14,748 bases of DNA from assembly GCA_947177105.1 (NCBI GenBank), contig CAMWTF010000023.1:1-14748 (forward strand). The letters are read 5' to 3'. This document shows, in pieces, positions 1 through 6,835 of this stretch. The stretch's first letter is position 1; every line of letters starts with the position of its first letter. Source of the stretch: an uncultured Lachnospiraceae bacterium. Its GTDB lineage: Bacteria > Bacillota > Clostridia > Lachnospirales > Lachnospiraceae. The notes beneath the pieces were generated by a model. That model did not search any database and had not been told where the DNA came from. It saw only the letters and a list, made by a program, of their open reading frames with translations. The position numbers were made by a program, and so were the translations under genes.

Positions 1-1
1 G

Positions 2-349
2 GGTGATGTAGATACCGAGCTGGTAATCAGTATCGCATCTGACGCTGCCGCAGATCCCGCCTATCTTCTAAAAGGAGAGATTCCCGTGACGGAGGAGGCC
101 ATGGGAGAGGTATCCGGTACCTTGTACGATGACGGAACCGTGGTTCTGTCTGTGAGCGCCTTTGGACAGTCCCTGGATCTGGACGCAGGCACCTATACGG
201 AGGAGAACTTCACCTTTACTTTCCGGTTTGACAATGCAGGGGAACTGGTTTCAGGCTTTGGCGAGGCCGGTGCTATACTGCAGTATGTGGGAACAAGTGA
301 AGTGCTGGGTGCCATCGACACAGAGTTGGTTATTTCCCTTCCGGAATAA
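2..349 (+). CDS. C-terminal fragment of an unrecognised repeat-containing protein
   Basis: The frame is open from base 2 to a TAA at 347-349, giving 115 residues, so this is the 3' end of a gene that begins outside the window. A GTG at 86 follows an AAGGAGAG-like stretch but lies inside the continuous frame, so I do not take it as the start. The product is acidic and rich in Thr, Gly and Asp, with alternating hydrophobic and polar residues that suggest beta strands. The first residues (GDVDTELVISI) reappear at the C-terminus (GAIDTELVISL) 102 residues later, so the protein probably has tandem domains of about 102 residues. I see no transmembrane helix, cell-wall anchor or known catalytic motif in this part. 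Function is unknown; a secreted or surface beta-sandwich protein is possible but is only inference. Confidence 0.7.
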   Translation, partial: GDVDTELVISIASDAAADPAYLLKGEIPVTEEAMGEVSGTLYDDGTVVLSVSAFGQSLDLDAGTYTEENFTFTFRFDNAGELVSGFGEAGAILQYVGTSEVLGAIDTELVISLPE

Positions 350-363
350 GTGTTGCTTACAAG

Positions 364-394
364 AGCCAATCTGCACTATGCGGATTGGCTTTTT
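364..394 (+). terminator. Intrinsic terminator after the repeat protein
   Basis: The stem AGCCAATC (364-371) pairs with GATTGGCT (383-390) around an 11-base loop, and TTTT (391-394) follows. It begins 15 bases after the TAA at 347-349. It should end transcription of the upstream gene and separate it from the glycoside hydrolase cluster. Confidence 0.8.
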
Positions 395-401
395 AAAAAA
401 A

Positions 402-533
402 TTGAATGACTCTATCATAGGATATCTACACTGGTCGCTACTGGATAATTTCGAGTGGCAGGAAGGATATGCCAAGACATTTGGCTTGATTGCAGTTGAA
501 CGGAAGAGCCGGACTCATAAAACGGTAGAATAA
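402..533 (+). pseudogene. Relic of a GH1 beta-glucosidase, last ~43 codons only
   Basis: In the frame ending at the TAA 531-533 the translation contains GYLHWSLLDNFEWQEGY followed by KTFGLIAVERK and a few more residues. This is the C-terminal signature of family GH1 glycosidases (6-phospho-beta-glucosidase or beta-glucosidase type), normally near residues 400-450 of a ~450-residue enzyme. Both catalytic glutamates would lie upstream and are absent. The homology starts within about ten bases of the terminator T-run at 391-394, so the rest was probably deleted. The end also looks early, since GH1 proteins usually continue about 10-15 residues past this point. There is no start codon or ribosome site, so it should not be translated. 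It suggests that the cluster once included a GH1 gene or that a GH1 gene lay beside it. Confidence 0.75.
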
Positions 534-578
534 ATGGACCATTGAGGATTACATACAGGATAGCATGAGAGGAGTGCC

Positions 579-3077
579 ATGAAAAGAATTGATTTCAACC
601 ATGATTGGATATTTACACAGGAAGGGACGGGGCGTTGTGAGACAGTGACGCTTCCGCATGATGCCATGATCAATACGGACCGGAATCCTAAGATGCGCAA
701 TTATTTTCTGCTTGCGGGCTTTGAAGGAGGAAAATACATTTACACGAAAACCTTCCATGTGCCGGAGGAATATGCCCGGAAGACATTGATTCTGGAATTT
801 GAGGCGGTCTACTGCATGAGCAGGGTCTATGTCAACGGTGAACTTGCGTACGAGAAGGCATATGGATTTACTCCCTTTCAGATTACCTTGAATCCTTATC
901 TGAAATTCGGCGGGGACAATGAAATCCGTGTGGAGGCAAATGTGCCGAAAGAAGGTCACGGACGCTGGTATACAGGCGGAGGAATCTACCGCCCGGTAAA
1001 TCTGTATATTGGCGAAGAAAATTATATTGCACTTTACGGAGTAAAGGTGACCACCCTTGGTATTCATCCGGCAAGAATTCAGGTGGATGTGGAAGTCTGC
1101 GGGGCAGGACAGATATCAGTGGACATCAGGAAGGATGGAAAAACGATTGTCTCCGGCAAAGGTAAAGCAGAAAACAGCAAAATAGGTGTTGAAAGCGGAA
1201 AGACGAAAGTCGCAGGTAGCAAAACGGATGCGAAAAGCAGAAAAGTGAGCCTGCAGCTTACGGTTCCGGAGACGAAGCTGTGGAGTGCGGAGACCCCGGA
1301 GCTTTATGAGGCGGTAGTTACTCTGGTTCAGGCCGGGAAAGTATATGACGAAGTGACAGAAAGTTTCGGCATCCGCACCATTGAGGTGAATCCGGAAAAA
1401 GGACTTTTGATCAATGGGACTCCCACCTTTTTACGGGGCGGATGCATCCACAATGACAATGGTGTCATTGGTGTCATCAACAATGACGCCACGGAACTGC
1501 ATCGGGCTAAAAACCTGAAGAAATCTGGATTCAACGCCCTGCGTTCCGCTCATCATCCCATGTCTCGTAGCTTGATGAAAGCCTGCGATGAGGTGGGGCT
1601 GTATGTTATGGATGAGGCGTTTGATTACTGGTATCGACAAAAGGGCGGGAACCCTCATTGCAGCTTGTTTTTAGATACCTTCCGGGAAGATACGGAAGCC
1701 ATGGTACAGGATGCCTACAATCATCCCTGTGTGGTGATCTATTCCATTGGAAATGAGATTCCGGAAGCAGGCAGCGTGAAGGGAGTCCGTGTGGGAAAGG
1801 CAATCGTGGATACGATTCACGGCATTGATACCACAAGGCCCACCACTCTTTGTCCCAGCGTTCACTGGCTGAGAGAATATCTGGACGGCATGCCGTATAT
1901 GACGCAGGATGAGGACGAATGGATGGCGGAGAGTCCGGAGAATAAGGAGAAGGACTGGAAGCATTACATGAAAATATTCATGGGAGCAGCCGCAAACATT
2001 CCGGAAGACGAGAAGGATATGCCATATCCTACAACTCTGGTGCAGGTGGACGAGGATGCTACCAAAAATCTTTACCCTTATCTGGATATTGCCGGATATA
2101 ATTATTATGAGGACAAATATGACACCCTTCATGAGCTTCACCCGGAGCGTGTTCTGTTGGGAACGGAGACAAGGGGCGAGAGAATTGTGGATACCATGCG
2201 GTATGCCCGGGAGCATCCCTTCCTGATTGGTGATTTCATCTGGACATTGCAGGAGCACTTGGGGGAGGCTAATTGCTGCAATATTTCCTATGGAGTGAAG
2301 GAAGAGAAGAATAATCTTTCAGGAAAGGATTATCCATGGCTGATCAATTATGGCGGCACGATAGATCTGATCGGAACCATTCTTCCTTCGATTCATAAGT
2401 ATGAATTTGCCTGGGATGAAAATAAGAGAGGATTGTATCTGGCCTCCCAGCCCCCAATCCATGACGGGGCGGCACCTGATGTGAGCGGCTATCGATGGAC
2501 GGATACCGTTGATGGCTGGACTTATGAAGGATATGAAGGGAAGCCAACCTGGGTGGATGCCTACACAGACGCAGCGGAGATAGAAATCTTTGTCAACGGC
2601 GTAAGCGCAGGCAGAAGTGTGGTGAAAGATTATTATGCAAAGGTCTTCTGTATTTATCAGCCCGGGGAGCTGGTTGGCGTAGGGTATGATGAGAGCGGAA
2701 AAGAGATTTATCGGACTGTTGTAAGAACCGCAAACCGGGATGCCAGAATCACCGCTGTGCCGGACAAAACTATACTGCTGGCAGGGGAAGAAGATTTTTG
2801 CTTTATTGACGTATCCATTACGGACTCTGAAGGGACATTAAAGCTTCTGCCGGAACGGAAAGTGATGATTAAAATAGAAGGCGCCGGTACTGTCCAGGGA
2901 TTTGGAAGCGCAAATCACTTAAATGAGGAAAAATATAATCAGGCATACCACACCACCTATTTTGGCAGGCTGCAGGCGGTGATCCGAAGCGGAAAGGCAG
3001 CTGGGGAAGTAAAAGTAACTTTTTCCTGCGAGGGCATGGAGGATACAGTAGTTAGGTTGCAGGTGCGTCAGGAGTAA
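579..3077 (+). CDS. Glycoside hydrolase family 2 (beta-galactosidase or beta-glucuronidase type)
   Basis: This 832-residue enzyme should cleave a terminal beta-linked sugar by a retaining mechanism. The domain order is GH2: N-terminal sugar-binding jelly roll (about 1-148, with RVYVNGE and GRWYTGGGIYRPV), Ig-like domain (about 150-268), TIM barrel (about 275-610), a DUF4982-like domain (about 636-718) and a C-terminal Ig-like domain (about 719-832, with GFGSAN and YFGRLQAVIR). The predicted acid/base is E393 in SIGNEIPE and the nucleophile E530 in LLGTETRG. They are 137 residues apart, further than in E. coli LacZ (461 and 537), because of an acidic insertion at about 440-485. A Lys/Ser/Gly-rich insert sits at 192-222. 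There is no signal peptide, so it is probably cytoplasmic. The ATG follows GAGAGGAG (566-573). Galactosidase and glucuronidase cannot be separated here; I do not see the NxK motif of classical glucuronidases near the active site. Confidence 0.9.
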   Translation: MKRIDFNHDWIFTQEGTGRCETVTLPHDAMINTDRNPKMRNYFLLAGFEGGKYIYTKTFHVPEEYARKTLILEFEAVYCMSRVYVNGELAYEKAYGFTPFQITLNPYLKFGGDNEIRVEANVPKEGHGRWYTGGGIYRPVNLYIGEENYIALYGVKVTTLGIHPARIQVDVEVCGAGQISVDIRKDGKTIVSGKGKAENSKIGVESGKTKVAGSKTDAKSRKVSLQLTVPETKLWSAETPELYEAVVTLVQAGKVYDEVTESFGIRTIEVNPEKGLLINGTPTFLRGGCIHNDNGVIGVINNDATELHRAKNLKKSGFNALRSAHHPMSRSLMKACDEVGLYVMDEAFDYWYRQKGGNPHCSLFLDTFREDTEAMVQDAYNHPCVVIYSIGNEIPEAGSVKGVRVGKAIVDTIHGIDTTRPTTLCPSVHWLREYLDGMPYMTQDEDEWMAESPENKEKDWKHYMKIFMGAAANIPEDEKDMPYPTTLVQVDEDATKNLYPYLDIAGYNYYEDKYDTLHELHPERVLLGTETRGERIVDTMRYAREHPFLIGDFIWTLQEHLGEANCCNISYGVKEEKNNLSGKDYPWLINYGGTIDLIGTILPSIHKYEFAWDENKRGLYLASQPPIHDGAAPDVSGYRWTDTVDGWTYEGYEGKPTWVDAYTDAAEIEIFVNGVSAGRSVVKDYYAKVFCIYQPGELVGVGYDESGKEIYRTVVRTANRDARITAVPDKTILLAGEEDFCFIDVSITDSEGTLKLLPERKVMIKIEGAGTVQGFGSANHLNEEKYNQAYHTTYFGRLQAVIRSGKAAGEVKVTFSCEGMEDTVVRLQVRQE

Positions 3078-3089
3078 GGGAGAGAACAT

Positions 3090-4139
3090 ATGAACAATTC
3101 TATTTTACCGGGCCGTCCCTGGCTTGACACAAACGGAAACAGGATTCAGGCACATGGTGGTTCCGTGCTGTATCAGAAGGGTGTATACTACTGGTATGGT
3201 GAAAATAAGGAAAAGACCACGGGAGAGAATGGCATCTGGCATTGGGGGGTGAGATGCTATTCCTCAACGGATCTGTATAACTGGGAGGACAGGGGGATCA
3301 TTATTCCCCCGGAACCTGATGCGCCGGAATCTTCTCTGCATCCTTCTTCCATGATGGACCGTCCCCATATTATCTACAACAGAGATACGAAGAAGTATGT
3401 GTGCTGGCTTAAGATAATGAATCAGGACGGGGCACAGACGGAGACGGTGATGACGGCTGATGATATTCTGGGACCCTATACTAAAGTGCGGGAAGGGCTA
3501 AAACCTTTGGGTATGAGTGCTGGGGATTTTGACCTGGCAGTTGCGCCGGATGGTAAGGCGTATTACTATTTTGAGCGGGTTCACTCGGAAACGATCTGTG
3601 CGGATCTGACAGCGGATTATACGGATGTGACAGGATATTATAGCACGCATTTTCCGCATATTTCTCCGCCCTATGTCAGGGAAGCTACAGCTCACTTTAT
3701 GCGGGGTGGAAAGCATTATCTGGTTACATCAGGTACAACAGGGTATCTTCCCAATCCCTCAGAAATTGCTGTAGCGGACACATGGCATGGTCCCTATACC
3801 GTTCTGGGGAACCCGCATCCGGGAGATGAGAGCCAGACCTCCTTCCATTCCCAGATTTCTTCCGTATTCAAGGTGGAGGGGAAGAAAGATTTGTATATCG
3901 CTGTGGCGGACCGCTGGGTGCCGGATCATATGGAACTGAAGTATGAAGAGTACGCAGCGGAATTTGAACGGATGTTTGCCCCGGGTTATGAAGGAGCAGT
4001 GGAATTTAGCAGGAAGTTTGGCTCGGATGCGGAACGGAATACATCCATTGCCGATTATGTATGGCTGCCCTTCCGGTTTGACGGTGATATGGCATATCTG
4101 GATTGGATGGATGAATGGCGGCTGGAGGATTACAATTGA
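3090..4139 (+). CDS. GH43-like five-bladed propeller glycosidase (exo-beta-1,3-galactanase-like)
   Basis: This 349-residue protein consists of a single five-bladed propeller catalytic domain. The opening (LDTNGNRIQAHGGSVL, then YYWYGENK) resembles the GH43 branch that contains exo-beta-1,3-galactanases such as Ct1,3Gal43A and Pc1,3Gal43A. The usual first-blade Asp of GH43 (a DPS-type motif) is replaced by AHGGS at 21-25. That branch is known to lack the ordinary catalytic base. Candidate active-site residues are E198 in YVREATAHF (general acid), D146 or D148 in SAGDFDLA, and Q255 in FHSQISSVF, where the galactanases use a glutamine. There is no signal peptide or carbohydrate-binding module. 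The ATG lies 12 bases after the GH2 stop, behind GGGAGAG (3078-3084), so the two genes are co-transcribed. Likely substrates are galactan or arabinogalactan oligosaccharides; an arabinofuranosidase or galactofuranosidase is the alternative. Confidence 0.82.
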   Translation: MNNSILPGRPWLDTNGNRIQAHGGSVLYQKGVYYWYGENKEKTTGENGIWHWGVRCYSSTDLYNWEDRGIIIPPEPDAPESSLHPSSMMDRPHIIYNRDTKKYVCWLKIMNQDGAQTETVMTADDILGPYTKVREGLKPLGMSAGDFDLAVAPDGKAYYYFERVHSETICADLTADYTDVTGYYSTHFPHISPPYVREATAHFMRGGKHYLVTSGTTGYLPNPSEIAVADTWHGPYTVLGNPHPGDESQTSFHSQISSVFKVEGKKDLYIAVADRWVPDHMELKYEEYAAEFERMFAPGYEGAVEFSRKFGSDAERNTSIADYVWLPFRFDGDMAYLDWMDEWRLEDYN

Positions 4140-4258
4140 TTTCCGGAGTGCATCCAGTCTGCCCAATCCGGAGGTTGCCATATGGCCGGATCTGGCTGAC
4201 AAATGGGTTCAAAAAATATTGCCGTCACAGAATATAGCATTATGAACAGGAAATGAAC

Positions 4259-4264
4259 GGAGGA
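4259..4264 (+). promoter_or_regulatory. Ribosome binding site that sets the GH3 start
   Basis: GGAGGA lies 9 bases before the ATG at 4274. The in-frame ATG at 4253 has only AGGA three bases upstream, which is too close, and it lies upstream of this site. The start at 4274 is therefore preferred. Confidence 0.65.
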
Positions 4265-4273
4265 CAGAATAAT

Positions 4274-6682
4274 ATGGAGATGTATAAGGATACTTCCCTG
4301 TCTCCAAGGGAGCGGGCTGAGGATCTGCTTAGCAGAATGAGTCTGGAGGAAAAAATGGGCCAGGTCAACTGCCTGTTTCCTTATGGGGATAATTGGGATG
4401 TGGTGGAAAAGGATATGGAACATGGCATCGGTCAGGTCAGCACTTTGGAGGTAAGAGAGATAAAGAGTCTTGACGAGGCGGCGGCATGGCAGCGTAAGAT
4501 ACAGGAAAAGGTTATGGAGCACAGCGAACACGGGATTCCTGCTGTTTTTCACATGGAAGGACTCTGTGGCCCTTTTATTCAGGATTCCATGAGCTTTCCG
4601 TCAGGTATTGCCAGAGGGTCTTCCTGGGACCCGGAACTGGAGGAACACATAGGAGAGATTGTGGGCAGACAGGAGCTTTCCTGCGGCATTACGCAAGTGC
4701 TGGCACCGGTGCTGGATGTCTCTCGGGATTCCAGGATGGGACGTCAGGGAGAGACCTATGGAGAAGATCCCACCCTGGCAGCAGCATTGGGGACTGCCTA
4801 TGTGAAAGGAATTCAGGGAAAAACCGTGGCGGGCAGACGGGCGGAATCTGTGGCGAAGCATTTTCTGGGATTCCACAATTCCCAGGGGGGAATACATGGG
4901 GCGAACTGTGACATACCTGACCGTCTTCTGGAGGAGGTGTATGCAAAGCCCTTTCAGGCGGCCATCAGCGGAGCCGGGCTTAGGGGTGTCATGCCATGTT
5001 ACTGCTCCATCAATGGGGAGCCGGTATCCGCATCGGAAAAGATTTTAACGGGACTCCTCAGGGAGAAAATGGGATTTGAGGGAGTATGCGTATCTGATTA
5101 TGGTGCCGTAGGAAATGTCCATAATACTCAAAAGGTAAGTGAAAGCGTTACAGATGCGGGCCTGCTGTGCATGGAAGCGGGCATGGATGTGGAAGCGCAG
5201 AACTGCACGGGATTTAACGATGAACTGAAGGAATGGTTTCGCACAGGAAAAGCGGATATAGCAATTCTTGACAGGGCAGTACTGCGCATTTTGGAGGCAA
5301 AATTCCGCATGGGGCTTTTTGAGCGTCCTTACGCACTGGAGGGAGAGGAACTGAGAAAGAGTTTTCTTGCAGAGAAAGATTGCGAAGTGTCCTTACAATC
5401 CGCACTGGAATCCATGGTTTTAGTTAAAAACAACGGGGCTCTGCCCTTGAAGGAAGGAATCCGGAAGATTGCAGTGGTGGGCTGCCATGCTGACAATGCA
5501 AGAAGCTTTTTCGGGGGATACACCCATTTGAGCATGGTGGAGGCAGTCCATGCAGTGGCTAATTCCATTGCAGGTATAGAGTCAGGAAGTGTGCAGGGGA
5601 AAGCTTTTCTGACCGTGCCGGGAACCCAGATCCAGAGTGACGAGACGGAGGAATTTGACGCAATTCTGCGCCACCAGAAGCCGGATTGTCCCAGCCTTTT
5701 AGAGAAACTGAGGGAAAAACTTAGCGGTGCAGAGATTGGTTATGCATACGGGTATGCGATAGCGGGAGATGACCAGTCTCACTTTGACGAGGCGCTGAAA
5801 CTGGCGGAAGATGCGGATTTGATCCTGCTGACACTTGGAGGAAAACATGGTTCCTGTTCTGTGGCTTCCATGGGAGAAGGAGTGGATGCAACGGATACCA
5901 ACCTGCCCAAATGTCAGGATGCCTTTATAGAGAGAGCGGCAGCATTAGGGAAACCCATGGTTGGAATTCATTTCAATGGAAGGCCCATCTCCAGCGATGC
6001 GGCGGACAAATATCTGGATGCCATTGTGGAAGCATGGAACCCTTCCGAGATGGGAGCGGAAGCCATCATGCAGGTACTGACCGGAGAATACAACCCCGGG
6101 GGAAAACTCCCCGTATCCGTGGCCAGATGTGCCGGGCAGATTCCCATTTATTACAATCACCAGAACGGCTCTGCATGGCATCAGGGAGGGAGCATAGGCT
6201 TTGCGGAATATGTGGATATGCCTCATACACCCAGATACTGTTTTGGGCATGGGCTGTCTTACACGGAATTTTCCTATGAAGGGCTGCAGATAGCGCAGAC
6301 GGCTGTAGGACCGGAGGATACAGTGGATATTTCTGTGGAGATAGAAAACATCGGAAAGTGCAAGGGAGATGAAGTAATCCAGCTGTACCTGAGAGATGTT
6401 TACGCCAGCATGACACGACCTGTAAAGGAACTGGCGGGATTTAAGCGCATTACCCTTGAACCGGGAGAAAGGAAGAAAGTGTGTTTTCATCTGCAGTGTA
6501 GTCAGACTGCATTTCTGGATTCTCGTATGCAGTGGAAGGTGGAAAAAGGGGAATTTGAGGTACAGATAGGCAGTTCTTCTGAGGATATACGGCAGACAGG
6601 AAGTTTTTCCATCGTGGCGGACAAGACAATAGAGGGAAAGACGCGTGGAATGTATGCGGATGTAGAAGTCGCAGGTACATAA
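4274..6682 (+). CDS. Glycoside hydrolase family 3 (beta-glucosidase or beta-xylosidase type)
   Basis: This 802-residue retaining exo-glycosidase should remove a terminal beta-glucose, beta-xylose or related sugar. It has the full GH3 layout: (beta/alpha)8 domain (about 10-340), alpha/beta sandwich (about 380-610) and a C-terminal fibronectin III-like domain (about 665-755, with GDEVIQLYLRD and KELAGFKRITLEPGE). The nucleophile is D275 in GVCVSDYGAVG. Substrate-binding K195-H196 sit in AKHFLGFH, and RQGETYGEDP is the usual loop. The acid/base candidate is E535 in SMGEGVDATDTNLP. There is no signal peptide, so it is probably cytoplasmic. The start at 4274 is chosen from the GGAGGA at 4259-4264; ATG 4253 would add seven residues. 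The gap of 134 bases after the GH43-like gene has no terminator, so it probably belongs to the same transcript. The sugar specificity cannot be read from the sequence. Confidence 0.9.
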   Translation: MEMYKDTSLSPRERAEDLLSRMSLEEKMGQVNCLFPYGDNWDVVEKDMEHGIGQVSTLEVREIKSLDEAAAWQRKIQEKVMEHSEHGIPAVFHMEGLCGPFIQDSMSFPSGIARGSSWDPELEEHIGEIVGRQELSCGITQVLAPVLDVSRDSRMGRQGETYGEDPTLAAALGTAYVKGIQGKTVAGRRAESVAKHFLGFHNSQGGIHGANCDIPDRLLEEVYAKPFQAAISGAGLRGVMPCYCSINGEPVSASEKILTGLLREKMGFEGVCVSDYGAVGNVHNTQKVSESVTDAGLLCMEAGMDVEAQNCTGFNDELKEWFRTGKADIAILDRAVLRILEAKFRMGLFERPYALEGEELRKSFLAEKDCEVSLQSALESMVLVKNNGALPLKEGIRKIAVVGCHADNARSFFGGYTHLSMVEAVHAVANSIAGIESGSVQGKAFLTVPGTQIQSDETEEFDAILRHQKPDCPSLLEKLREKLSGAEIGYAYGYAIAGDDQSHFDEALKLAEDADLILLTLGGKHGSCSVASMGEGVDATDTNLPKCQDAFIERAAALGKPMVGIHFNGRPISSDAADKYLDAIVEAWNPSEMGAEAIMQVLTGEYNPGGKLPVSVARCAGQIPIYYNHQNGSAWHQGGSIGFAEYVDMPHTPRYCFGHGLSYTEFSYEGLQIAQTAVGPEDTVDISVEIENIGKCKGDEVIQLYLRDVYASMTRPVKELAGFKRITLEPGERKKVCFHLQCSQTAFLDSRMQWKVEKGEFEVQIGSSSEDIRQTGSFSIVADKTIEGKTRGMYADVEVAGT

Positions 6683-6710
6683 AACAGCATCCACCTGGAT
6701 CAGTGTTATG

Positions 6711-6776
6711 TACCAAAGCACATGAACAATTACTGGCGATGTACTTGGGACAGAAATTGTTCTGTCATCATTGGTA
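6711..6776 (+). repeat. Nested inverted repeat between the GH3 and GH78 genes
   Basis: GACAGAA (6749-6755) and TTCTGTC (6760-6766) form a perfect 7-base inverted repeat around ATTG. A second pair, TACCAA (6711-6716) and TTGGTA (6771-6776), encloses it. No T-run follows, so it is not an intrinsic terminator. It could be an operator or an mRNA processing or stabilising hairpin between two operon genes. No good -35/-10 pair was found around it. Confidence 0.45.
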
Positions 6777-6835
6777 CTGGTAGGGCATATGCGGAACAAA
6801 TACTTCAAGCGACAATTGAATAGGGGGTTTTTATT

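Noticed and set aside
86..349. Independent 87-codon gene starting at GTG 86
   Set aside because: The frame is open upstream to base 2, and the repeat motif at the window edge shows it belongs to a longer protein.
496..531. Possible promoter before the GH2 gene (TTGAAC with TAAAAC, or an isolated TAGAAT)
   Set aside because: The hexamers are weak: TTGAAC/TAAAAC match at four of six each with a 16-base spacer, and TAGAAT has no fitting -35. The true cluster promoter may lie here, but the sequence does not show it.
1671..2258. Minus-strand open frame of 195 codons opposite the GH2 gene
   Set aside because: It is antisense to the GH2 TIM barrel and shows no recognisable motifs.
5140..5152. cre-like sequence TGAAAGCGTTACA inside the GH3 gene
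   Set aside because: It is one base short of the catabolite-control consensus spacing, lies deep in coding sequence, and has no promoter nearby.
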